From Candidatus Symbiobacter sp. (GTDB lineage: Bacteria; Pseudomonadota; Alphaproteobacteria; Elsterales; Elsteraceae): a stretch of 7,612 bases of DNA. Each line of letters begins with the position of its first letter. The first letter of the stretch is position 1. Of this stretch, positions 1-5,729 are shown piece after piece. The translations under genes and the position numbers were made by a program. The notes beneath the pieces are model-generated. The model searched no databases, was not told the DNA's origin, and was given only the letters and a program-made list of their open reading frames with translations. The stretch lies in contig JASGCR010000097.1 in NCBI GenBank assembly GCA_030054015.1, forward strand, positions 1-7,612, given 5' to 3'.

Positions 1-9
1 TTTTAAGGA

Positions 10-255
10 ATAATACTCCTGGGGGATTACCCGACTCGAAATATCCGTTACACGGATATTTCGGCGGGTAATGACGCTCTCTTTTTTGGCTATAACACTC
101 CTGGGGGATTACCCGACAGATTTATGCCGCTTTGCGGCAAAAATCTGCGGGTAATGACGCTCCCTTTTTTGGCTATAACACTCCTGGGGGATTACCCGAC
201 TCGAAATATCCGTTACACGGATATTTCGGCGGGTAATGACCCGCCCGATTTTGGC
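10..255. repeat. Three tandem copies of an 81-83 bp REP-like palindromic unit
   Basis: Units lie at 10-91, 92-174 and 175-255. Each begins ATAAyACTCCTGGGGG and ends TTTTGGC. Each contains an outer 8-bp stem ATTACCCG/CGGGTAAT (26-33 with 65-72; 108-115 with 148-155; 191-198 with 230-237) enclosing an inner hairpin. Copies 1 and 3 share an identical inner stem of 12 bp with a TAC loop (37-48/52-63 and 202-213/217-228). Copy 2 has a completely different inner stem (117-123/141-147 plus 125-130/134-139, loop TTT) that still pairs. Read on the minus strand the unit has the form GTCATTACCCG...CGGGTAATCCC, similar in style to the widespread GTCATTCCCG-type bacterial intergenic repeats. The array may start before the window. 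A T6 run follows the stems in copies 1 and 2, but 9 nt away, so termination is doubtful. Confidence 0.85.
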
Positions 256-610
256 AACAAATTGTTGCAAGGTTGCGAGAAACCTGGTATCTACGTAAAT
301 GAATCGGTACAGATTGGTCGCCGATGTGGTTTTAAGCAAAGCCCACGGATTAAATATTGGCAAAGAATGTTATCATGGAAAATGCGGTCCTGCATTTAAT
401 CGGAGAGATGGGGCGACTTACGCCCCCCTGATGCCGCGCGGCCAGAATAAGGCGGGGTGCCATCAGGGGATAATTTGCGCATTGCGCCATATTTGCCAGG
501 CAATCTGGACGCAATCATTAACTTGCTATGACCCGTTTGATCGGCAGTGACGGACATTTAAGGCAGAAGCCGCAATCCCGTCACATTGCCTCCGACCAAG
601 GCATTTTATC
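256..610 (+). promoter_or_regulatory. Gene-poor upstream region of leuA with stem-loops (possible structured leader)
   Basis: I see no convincing gene in this 355-bp stretch. Three structures stand out. The first is a 6-bp GGGGCG/CGCCCC hairpin (410-415/421-426, 5-nt loop). The second is a 9-bp stem CCCCTGATG/CATCAGGGG (425-433/461-469) closing a large internal loop. The third is a hairpin just before the leuA ribosome site: GTGACGG/CCGTCAC (547-553/578-584), extended by GGCA/TGCC (543-546/587-590) across a 2-nt bulge, with GGC/GCC nested in its loop. The first two share bases 425-426 and so partly compete. No known riboswitch consensus and no leucine-rich leader peptide was recognised. A weak promoter candidate is TTGCAA (265-270) with TATCTA (288-293), spacer 17, but its -10 is poor. 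Confidence 0.35.
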
Positions 611-2218
611 ATGAAAAACAACGTTACCCCTATCCATGCCCGCCAAAATTCCGCTCGACCTGAAATGGCGGGAATTCCGAATAACGAACGCATCATCATA
701 TTCGACACGACATTGCGCGATGGCGAGCAATCGCCCGGCGCATCCATGAGCGTCAACGAAAAATTGCGCATTGCCCTGGCCCTTGAAGATATGGGCGTCG
801 ATGTGATCGAGGCCGGATTTCCCGTGGCCTCGGAAGGCGATTTCCAATCCGTCTCCCTGATCGCGGGCCAGGTGCGCAATGCCGTGGTGTGCGGCCTCTC
901 CCGCGCCCATAAAACCGACATATCCCGGGCTTGGGAGGCTTTGGCCAAGGCCGAGCGTCCGCGCATTCATACTTTTATCTCGACCAGCCCGCTGCACATG
1001 AAATATAAATTGCAGATGGAGCCGGAACAAGTCTACGAAAAAGTCATTGAATCCGTCACCCATGCCCGCAATTTGTGCGACAATGTCGAATGGTCAGCCG
1101 AGGATGGCAGCCGCACCGAGTTGGAATTTTTGGCCCGATGTGTCGAGGCGGCGATCAAATCCGGAGCCACCACCATCAACATTCCCGACACGGTCGGTTA
1201 TGCCGTGCCGGATGAATTTGCGGCACGGATCAGCTATCTGATGAATAATGTCCCCAATATTGACCAAGCCATTATTTCGGTGCATTGCCATAATGATCTG
1301 GGTCTGGCGGTCGCGAATAGCTTGGCGGCGGTGCGGGCGGGGGCGCGGCAAATTGAATGCACCATTAATGGCCTGGGCGAGCGGGCGGGCAATGCCGCCC
1401 TCGAAGAAATTGTCATGGCCATGCGTACCCGCCAGGATTATTTTGGCTATGGCAATAATGTCAAAGCCGAGACCATCACCAAATTGTCGCATTTGGTCTC
1501 AAGCGTCACCGGTTTTGTCGTCCAACCCAACAAGGCCATTGTCGGAGCCAATGCCTTTGCCCATGAAAGCGGCATTCACCAAGATGGCGTGTTGAAACAT
1601 GCCGCCACGTACGAAATTATGACGCCGGAATCGATTGGATTGAACCGCTCCAACATTGTGCTGGGCAAATTGTCGGGTCGCCATGCTTTCCGCGAAAAAC
1701 TGGCGGAATTGGGCTATGAATTGGGCGATAATGCGCTGAATGATGCCTTTATCCGCTTCAAAGCCTTGGCCGACAGCAAACGGCAAATTTTTGACGAGGA
1801 TTTGATCGCCTTAATGGGCGAACAAAGCCGCCAAGATGGCAATCGCATCAAATTTTTGCGCCTGGCCGTGACCTGTGGCTCGGAAGGGCCGCAACGCGCC
1901 GAATTGGAATTGGAAATTGACGGGGATCGCCTGCGCATGGCCGCCAATGGCAATGGCCCGGTCGATGCAACCTTTAACGCCGTGCGCGAAATCTTCCCCC
2001 ATGCGGCGCGGCTGCAACTGTACCAGGTGAGTGCCGTGACCGCCGGTACCGATGCCCAGGCTGAGGTGACGGTGCGGCTTGAGGAAAACGGCAAGACGGT
2101 TATCGGCCAGTCCGCCCATCCCGATACTTTGGTAGCCTCGGCCCGGGCCTATGTCCACGCCCTCAATAAATTGCTGATCAAACGGCAAAAGACCGAACCT
2201 ATGGCCATGGGGGCCTAA
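611..2218 (+). CDS. leuA: 2-isopropylmalate synthase
   Basis: This enzyme condenses acetyl-CoA with 2-oxoisovalerate to give 2-isopropylmalate, the first committed step of leucine synthesis, in the cytoplasm. The 535-aa protein matches the long bacterial form. The N-terminal TIM-barrel carries the signature DTTLRDGEQSPGASM at 32-46, with D32 the expected metal ligand. The metal-binding HCHNDLG is at 225-231 (H225, H227), NGLGERAGN at 253-261 and HESGIHQDG at 318-326. Residues from about 410 to 520 form the C-terminal regulatory (leucine-binding) domain, so feedback inhibition by leucine is expected from the family. The ATG at 611 has a modest CAAGG 9 nt upstream. The ATG at 665 (residue 19) would give a 517-aa protein whose N-terminus is closer to typical family length, so the start is not certain. 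An intrinsic terminator follows, so the gene is probably transcribed separately from mreB. Confidence 0.97.
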   Translation: MKNNVTPIHARQNSARPEMAGIPNNERIIIFDTTLRDGEQSPGASMSVNEKLRIALALEDMGVDVIEAGFPVASEGDFQSVSLIAGQVRNAVVCGLSRAHKTDISRAWEALAKAERPRIHTFISTSPLHMKYKLQMEPEQVYEKVIESVTHARNLCDNVEWSAEDGSRTELEFLARCVEAAIKSGATTINIPDTVGYAVPDEFAARISYLMNNVPNIDQAIISVHCHNDLGLAVANSLAAVRAGARQIECTINGLGERAGNAALEEIVMAMRTRQDYFGYGNNVKAETITKLSHLVSSVTGFVVQPNKAIVGANAFAHESGIHQDGVLKHAATYEIMTPESIGLNRSNIVLGKLSGRHAFREKLAELGYELGDNALNDAFIRFKALADSKRQIFDEDLIALMGEQSRQDGNRIKFLRLAVTCGSEGPQRAELELEIDGDRLRMAANGNGPVDATFNAVREIFPHAARLQLYQVSAVTAGTDAQAEVTVRLEENGKTVIGQSAHPDTLVASARAYVHALNKLLIKRQKTEPMAMGA

Positions 2219-2261
2219 AAAATCATGGGCTTAGCCGCCGCATGAGAGTATTTTGAGCAAG

Positions 2262-2308
2262 GATCAGGGGGAAACACAACCATAAAGTGTGTCGACCCCT
2301 GATCTTTT
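2262..2308 (+). terminator. Rho-independent terminator after leuA
   Basis: A perfect 9-bp stem GATCAGGGG (2262-2270) / CCCCTGATC (2296-2304) is followed directly by TTTT (2305-2308). Inside it ACAC (2274-2277) can pair with GTGT (2287-2290), extending the helix. It begins 43 nt after the leuA stop codon. Confidence 0.8.
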
Positions 2309-2452
2309 CTCGCACGCTGCAGGATAATCTTAATAATTCGCACAATCTCAAACTTTTACTGTTGCGTAAATTTGCGAAATTGCGCATAACTTGAACCTCA
2401 TGGTGGGTAAATATCGCCTGGCCTCGACAAAGTTTAGGTGAAACTGAAACCA

Positions 2453-2497
2453 CTGACAATGCAGTTACGACTTGATTATACATGAAATTTGTATAAT
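2453..2497 (+). promoter_or_regulatory. Candidate mreB promoter(s)
   Basis: CTGACA (2453-2458, five of six matches to the -35 consensus) is followed after 18 nt by TATACA (2477-2482). A second, perfect -10 hexamer TATAAT lies at 2492-2497, with only a poorly placed TTGATT (2472-2477, spacer 14) as its -35. Either would give an mreB transcript with a short untranslated leader before the start at 2548. The upstream part, 2362-2384, holds three spaced TTGCG copies of unknown meaning. Confidence 0.5.
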
Positions 2498-2498
2498 C
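2474..2498. promoter_or_regulatory. Perfect 9-bp dyad overlapping the mreB -10 boxes (possible operator)
   Basis: GATTATACA (2474-2482) and TGTATAATC (2490-2498) are exact reverse complements separated by 7 nt. The arms cover both candidate -10 hexamers, so a dimeric regulator bound here would block transcription. The repeat spacing of 16 bp fits major-groove contacts about one and a half helical turns apart. No known regulator consensus was recognised, and an AT-rich palindrome of promoter elements could arise without an operator role. Confidence 0.4.
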
Positions 2499-2547
2499 TG
2501 GGCGATAACTGGAAAAATCTAATATAAAATTAGGGGTGATAATTCCC

Positions 2548-3588
2548 ATGTTCTTTAATCTCATAGGCATGATGTCGGTCGATATGGCCATTGATCTCGG
2601 CACGGCCAACACGCTGGTCTATGTCAAAAATCGCGGCATTGTTCTCAATGAACCCTCGGTGGTCGCCATCGCCAATGTGCGGGGCAAACGACAGATTTTG
2701 GCCGTAGGCGACGAAGCCAAAATGATGTTGGGGCGAACCCCTGGCAATATCCAGGCCATCCGCCCCCTGCGCGATGGTGTCATTGCCGATTTTGAAGTTG
2801 CCGAGGAAATGATCAAACATTTCATCCGCAAAGTTCATAACCGCCGCACTTTTGCCTCGCCGCAAATTATCATTTGTGTGCCATCGGGTTCAACCGCGGT
2901 CGAACGCCGCGCCATTCAGGAATCCGCCGAGTCGGCCGGGGCCAGGCGGGTGTTTTTGATCGAGGAGCCAATGGCGGCGGCGATTGGGGCCGGCTTGCCG
3001 GTGACCGAACCCACCGGTTCCATGGTCGTCGATATTGGCGGCGGCACCACCGAGGTGGGGGTCTTGTCGCTGGGCGGCATTGTCTATGCCCGTTCGGTGC
3101 GGGTCGGCGGCGATAAAATGGACGAGGCCATCATCGCCTATATGCGGCGGATGCATAATTTATTGGTCGGCGAATCCTCGGCTGAGCGCATCAAGAAAGA
3201 AATCGGCTCGGCCTGCGTTCCCGATCAAGGCGAAGGCCGCAAAATGGAAATTAAAGGCCGCGATTTGATGAATGGTGTGCCAAAGGAAATCATGATCTCG
3301 GAACGCCAAATCGCCGAGGCCCTGGTCGAACCGGTTGGTGCCATCATCGATGCCGTCAAAGTCGCGCTCGAAAATGCCGCCCCCGAATTGGCGGGCGATA
3401 TTGTCGATAAAGGCATTGTCTTGACCGGCGGCGGCTCGTTATTGGGCAATATGGACAAAGTCTTGCGCCAGGCCACCCATTTGCCGGTATCCTTGGCGGA
3501 TGATCCCTTATCCTGTGTGGCATTGGGGACAGGCCGCTGTTTAGAGGAAATGAGCACCTTGAAAAATGTTCTCATCGCCGCCAGTTAG
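2548..3588 (+). CDS. mreB: Rod shape-determining actin-like protein MreB
   Basis: MreB is a bacterial actin homologue that polymerises with ATP along the inner face of the cytoplasmic membrane and directs lateral peptidoglycan synthesis. From the ATG at 2548 the protein is 346 aa, close to the family norm of about 347. It shows the actin-fold ATP-binding motifs: phosphate 1 AIDLGTANTL at 14-23, VPSGSTAVERRA at 111-122, EEPMAAAIGAGLP at 139-151, phosphate 2 DIGGGTTE at 162-169 and the adenosine motif TGGGSLLGNMD at 293-303. The hydrophobic N-terminus MFFNLIGMM fits membrane attachment. An in-frame GTG at 2536 would add four residues, but it sits inside the good ribosome site AGGGGTGA (2532-2539), 8 nt before ATG 2548, so I prefer 2548. 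mreC and mreD, the usual partners, are absent downstream. Confidence 0.97.
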   Translation: MFFNLIGMMSVDMAIDLGTANTLVYVKNRGIVLNEPSVVAIANVRGKRQILAVGDEAKMMLGRTPGNIQAIRPLRDGVIADFEVAEEMIKHFIRKVHNRRTFASPQIIICVPSGSTAVERRAIQESAESAGARRVFLIEEPMAAAIGAGLPVTEPTGSMVVDIGGGTTEVGVLSLGGIVYARSVRVGGDKMDEAIIAYMRRMHNLLVGESSAERIKKEIGSACVPDQGEGRKMEIKGRDLMNGVPKEIMISERQIAEALVEPVGAIIDAVKVALENAAPELAGDIVDKGIVLTGGGSLLGNMDKVLRQATHLPVSLADDPLSCVALGTGRCLEEMSTLKNVLIAAS

Positions 3589-3633
3589 GGGAGGGAGTAA
3601 TAGAATCAGGGAGGAAGATTATTAACGTAATTC

Positions 3634-3678
3634 TGATAGGGTTTGAATAATTTGGGCAGAATCATTAATGACCCAAAT
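3634..3678 (+). promoter_or_regulatory. Upstream element of coiled-coil gene copy 1: -10-like box and hairpin
   Basis: TGATAGGGT (3634-3642) aligns with the better extended -10 candidates of copies 2 and 3. Downstream, ATTTGGG (3650-3656) pairs with CCCAAAT (3672-3678) around a 15-nt loop. The ATG at 3668 lies within this hairpin, which argues against its use as the start codon. Confidence 0.4.
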
Positions 3679-3697
3679 ATTACCACGGGGGAAGGAA

Positions 3698-4132
3698 ATG
3701 AGCATCGAGCTGAAGGACAGTGTTATGCCGAGACATACCGCGAAGGGTTTTGAAAGTAAACCGAGTATCTCCCCCGGTGGCTTTGCCACGCGCGAGGATA
3801 TACAGCGCGAGCATAAGGAATTGCGCAGTTTTATGCTGACTGGCATCGGTATAATTTTGGCTGGTGTGGGCTTGCTTTTGGGTGTTTTTTATTTTGCCAT
3901 TAATGCGCAATTTTATGCCATTAATTCGCAATTTGCCGCCCGTGATATTGCCGCCAAAGCGACCGACCAAAAAATTGACGCCATCAACCATCGCATTGAC
4001 GGAATCGACCAACGCATTGACGGAATCGACCAACGCCTGGATAGGAACGACCAGCGCATGGATCGAATCGAAAGCAAAATTGACAAAATAGGGGATCGGT
4101 TGGATCGTTTAATTGATCGCAAATCCCGATAG
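3698..4132 (+). CDS. Small membrane-anchored coiled-coil protein, copy 1
   Basis: I do not recognise a named family. The 144-aa product has a polar N-terminus (1-45, with the charged TREDIQREHKELRSF at 31-45), one membrane segment at about 46-68 and a C-terminal coiled coil. The coiled coil consists of eight exact heptads at 89-144 of the form I-D-Q-R-I-D-G. Just after the membrane segment FAINAQF/YAINSQF is a further 7-residue duplication (21 bp apart in DNA). Positive residues before the membrane segment suggest N-inside with the coil in the periplasm; this is inference. The chosen ATG follows GGGGGAAGGAA. An ATG at 3725 with AAGGA 7 nt upstream is also plausible (135 aa), whereas ATG 3668 lies in a hairpin. 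It is the longest of three tandem paralogues and follows mreB by about 110 bp. A role in oligomerisation or envelope scaffolding is possible but not shown. Confidence 0.8.
   Translation: MSIELKDSVMPRHTAKGFESKPSISPGGFATREDIQREHKELRSFMLTGIGIILAGVGLLLGVFYFAINAQFYAINSQFAARDIAAKATDQKIDAINHRIDGIDQRIDGIDQRLDRNDQRMDRIESKIDKIGDRLDRLIDRKSR
3962..4129 (+). repeat. 21-bp coding minisatellite, 8 units (copy 1)
   Basis: Eight consecutive 21-bp units, starting at 3962, 3983, 4004, 4025, 4046, 4067, 4088 and 4109, run exactly up to the stop codon at 4130. Each encodes one heptad of the coiled coil. Units 2 and 3 differ at only two bases, showing recent unit duplication, while the last three units are the most diverged from the consensus. 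Confidence 0.85.
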
Positions 4133-4158
4133 AAAGAGGGAGGAGTGTAACTTAATTA

Positions 4159-4202
4159 TGATATAGTGTAAATAGTTTGGGCAATGCGATAAATGACCCA
4201 AA
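4159..4202 (+). promoter_or_regulatory. Upstream element of copy 2: extended -10 and hairpin
   Basis: TGATATAGT (4159-4167) fits an extended -10 (TGN-TATAGT), with no clear -35. TTTGGG (4176-4181) pairs with CCCAAA (4197-4202), so a transcript would begin close to a 5' hairpin. The same arrangement is kept in copy 3. Confidence 0.45.
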
Positions 4203-4213
4203 TATTACCATGC

Positions 4214-4223
4214 GGGGGGGGGG
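4214..4223 (+). repeat. Run of ten G before the start of copy 2
   Basis: G10 stands where copies 1 and 3 have G5 followed by AAGGAA. It ends 5 nt before ATG 4229 and thus forms the Shine-Dalgarno region. Such tracts are prone to slipped-strand length change, and also to sequencing error. Confidence 0.9.
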
Positions 4224-4228
4224 TAAAT

Positions 4229-4585
4229 ATGGTCAGAATTTCAGAGGAACGGGTTATGCAAAGACATAACGTAAAGGGTGTGGAAAGAAATACACAAGCA
4301 ACATCCAAAGAGGTACCCAGCTATATCCTTACGGTTATCGGGATAATATTGGGCGGCGTGGCTCTATTTTGTACCGCTCTTTATTTTGCCATTACCTTTT
4401 CAATCAATGCGAAATTTGAAGGGCGCGATTATGCCGCAACGATAGCTGCAAAAGCCACCGATCAAAAAATTGACGCCATCAACCATCGCATTGACGGAAT
4501 CGACCAACGCCTGGATCGAATGGAAAGCAAAATTGACAAAATAGGGGATCGGTTGGATCGTTTAATTGATCGCAAATCCCGATAG
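4229..4585 (+). CDS. Small membrane-anchored coiled-coil protein, copy 2
   Basis: This is a paralogue of the flanking genes, 118 aa from this start. Its N-terminus is diverged and shorter: it lacks the GGFATREDIQREHKELRSF stretch of copies 1 and 3. The membrane segment is at about 32-55 and contains a cysteine (C48). It is followed by ITFSINAKFEGRDYAATIAAKA and six heptads (77-118). The start aligns with the MSIE start of the other copies, both being 9 residues before a conserved M-x-R-H. ATG 4256 (109 aa) has a well-placed GAGGAA 6 nt upstream and is an equally good start, since conservation with the paralogues becomes clear only from there. Upstream in-frame ATG 4193 would run through the G10 tract and is less likely. 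Function is unknown. Confidence 0.75.
   Translation: MVRISEERVMQRHNVKGVERNTQATSKEVPSYILTVIGIILGGVALFCTALYFAITFSINAKFEGRDYAATIAAKATDQKIDAINHRIDGIDQRLDRMESKIDKIGDRLDRLIDRKSR
4457..4582 (+). repeat. 21-bp coding minisatellite, 6 units (copy 2)
   Basis: Six units start at 4457, 4478, 4499, 4520, 4541 and 4562 and end directly before the TAG at 4583. This is the same array as in copy 1 but two units shorter: one IDG-type unit and the NDQRMDR unit are missing. Confidence 0.85.
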
Positions 4586-4611
4586 AAAGAGGCAGGAGTG
4601 TAACTTAATTG

Positions 4612-4655
4612 TGATATAGTGTAAATAGTTTGGGCAATGCGATAAATGACCCAAA
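4612..4655 (+). promoter_or_regulatory. Upstream element of copy 3: extended -10 and hairpin
   Basis: TGATATAGT (4612-4620) is followed by the stem TTTGGG (4629-4634) / CCCAAA (4650-4655). The sequence is almost identical to the element before copy 2. Confidence 0.45.
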
Positions 4656-4675
4656 TATTACCACGGGGGAAGGAA

Positions 4676-5092
4676 ATGAGCATCGAGCTGAAGGACAGTG
4701 TTATGCCGAGACATACCGCGAAGGGTTTTGAAAGTAAACCGAGTATCTCCCCCGGTGGCTTTGCCACGCGCGAGGATATACAGCGCGAGCATAAGGAATT
4801 GCGCAGTTTTATGCTGACTGGCATCGGTATTATTGCGGCTGTTATGAGTTTGATCTTAGGGGTTTTTTATTTTGCCATTACCTTTTCGATCAATGCAAAA
4901 TTTGAAGCCCGCGATTATGCCGCAGCGATAGCTGCCAAAGCCACCGACCAAAAAATTGACGCCATCAACCATCGCATTGACGGAATCGACCATCGCATTG
5001 ACGGGATCGACCAACGCCTGGATCGAATGGAAAGCAAAATTGACAAAATAGGGGATCGGTTGGATCGTTTAATTGATCGCAAATCCCTATAG
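4676..5092 (+). CDS. Small membrane-anchored coiled-coil protein, copy 3
   Basis: The third paralogue is 138 aa. Residues 1-52 match copy 1 exactly at the DNA level, and the membrane segment is at about 46-68 with a different core (AAVMSLILGV). The region after it (ITFSINAKFEARDYAAAIAAKA) matches copy 2 instead, so the gene is a mosaic. Seven heptads (90-138) form the coiled coil, ending RKSL rather than RKSR. The start follows GGGGGAAGGAA as in copy 1; ATG 4703 (129 aa) is the alternative. It is followed after 37 nt, without a terminator, by the 198-aa gene, so the two may share a transcript. Function is unknown; an oligomerising membrane-anchored protein is the most that can be inferred. 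Confidence 0.8.
   Translation: MSIELKDSVMPRHTAKGFESKPSISPGGFATREDIQREHKELRSFMLTGIGIIAAVMSLILGVFYFAITFSINAKFEARDYAAAIAAKATDQKIDAINHRIDGIDHRIDGIDQRLDRMESKIDKIGDRLDRLIDRKSL
4943..5089 (+). repeat. 21-bp coding minisatellite, 7 units (copy 3)
   Basis: Seven units start at 4943, 4964, 4985, 5006, 5027, 5048 and 5069 and end at the TAG at 5090. Units 2 and 3 (INHRIDG, IDHRIDG) are close duplicates, giving one heptad more than copy 2 and one fewer than copy 1. Confidence 0.85.
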
Positions 5093-5129
5093 CAAGGGGA
5101 TGTTTGGCGCATTGCCTTAGAGGGAGGGA

Positions 5130-5726
5130 ATGATGAGCTATAAAAAGCCGGAGGAAGCTACCGCACCTTCAATCGAAAATGAGAAAAACCTTGAGGGGTG
5201 GGAAGTTCCACTAACTGTAATATTTGATGGTGGGGCAAAAGACAAATCGAGTTTAGGTTTCTCGATTGCTTATGGGAAGTATGTTTATGATCGGAATGAA
5301 GAAGCCATGCCCTGTTTGGCATTAAGGTGGAACGGAAACGATAATGTGTCTGCTGATGGTAAAATGCGAGAGTTAGGAATGCCTTTTAGTTTTGGTCATG
5401 CAACTTGGTTTGTATTACCAGACTTAAATGGGCTTTATAAGGTGATCATCGAATCTGATCTAATTCCGGCACATAAGAGACAAACAGCCTATAAATTCCT
5501 TTATCCAACCTCACAAGAATCGACCATAAAGCCAATAAACAAGTGGATAACCACCTCCCAGAAAAAATATCTCGCCCGTTTTTTTATGTCTTTTGGGGTG
5601 ATCTCAATCATTACCCTTGCAACAGCCCTTTATGGTCGGCTAGAATTAAACGTGTTTGAGTATATATCACTTTCTGTTGCCGCAATTGGAACATCTGTTT
5701 TTGGCTTCTTGTTAGAAAAGGATTAA
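5130..5726 (+). CDS. Hypothetical protein with two C-terminal membrane segments
   Basis: I do not recognise this family. The 198-aa product has no signal peptide. A soluble N-terminal part (about 1-150) looks beta-rich and contains WEVPLTVIFDGG (24-35), LALRWNGND and FGHATWFVLPDLNG. Two membrane segments follow, at about 151-172 and 176-195, separated by a short polar turn (RLELNV), so the N-domain and C-terminus should face the same side, probably the cytoplasm. The ribosome site AGGGAGGGA (5121-5129) directly precedes ATG 5130, and the adjacent ATG 5133 is an equally likely start. The gene is visibly more AT-rich than leuA, mreB and rsmB, which suggests acquisition by transfer. It lies 37 nt after coiled-coil copy 3 and 3 nt before a 25-aa membrane peptide gene, so joint expression is likely. 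Confidence 0.8.
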   Translation: MMSYKKPEEATAPSIENEKNLEGWEVPLTVIFDGGAKDKSSLGFSIAYGKYVYDRNEEAMPCLALRWNGNDNVSADGKMRELGMPFSFGHATWFVLPDLNGLYKVIIESDLIPAHKRQTAYKFLYPTSQESTIKPINKWITTSQKKYLARFFMSFGVISIITLATALYGRLELNVFEYISLSVAAIGTSVFGFLLEKD

Positions 5727-5729
5727 CCC

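Larger units (their letters stand above)
3608..5092 (+). repeat. Tandem triplication of a gene-plus-upstream unit
   Basis: Three homologous units each consist of a GGGAGGA-rich start, a promoter-like TAACnTAATTnTGATA segment, a TTTGGG/CCCAAA hairpin and a coiled-coil membrane protein gene. Equivalent points are 3668, 4193 and 4646, giving periods of 525 and 453 bp. The intergenic sequences 4133-4193 and 4586-4646 are nearly identical, while the one ahead of copy 1 (3608-3667) is recognisably related but diverged. Copy 1 and copy 3 are identical over 186 bp (3667-3852 and 4645-4830). The array therefore arose by duplication with later recombination between copies. Confidence 0.9.

Noticed and set aside
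10..255. CRISPR array
   Set aside because: Only three units, the repeated part is almost the whole unit, there are no unique spacers of uniform length, and copies 1 and 3 share their inner sequence.
109..399. Frames on both strands across the palindromic array
   Set aside because: They follow from the repeat sequence itself; translated palindromic repeats give repeated peptides with no sign of a real gene.
299..550. 83-codon frame on the + strand with a C-Y-H-G-K-C stretch
   Set aside because: No ribosome binding site before ATG 299, the frame runs through the strong hairpins at 410-469, and no recognisable family. Treated as a chance frame in the leuA upstream region.
526..1063. Minus-strand frames of 146 and 160 codons opposite leuA
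   Set aside because: They are antisense to strongly conserved leuA motifs and lack ribosome sites; typical shadow frames of a GC-biased third codon position.
3668..3697. Upstream ATG giving a common M-T-Q-I-L-P start for the three paralogues (3668, 4193, 4646)
   Set aside because: It lies inside the conserved hairpin and has no ribosome site; its conservation is explained by the DNA hairpin. In copy 2 it would also read through the G10 tract.
3913..5112. Minus-strand frames opposite the coiled-coil genes
   Set aside because: The 21-bp repeat keeps the opposite strand open too, producing serine/arginine-rich repeats with no independent start signals.
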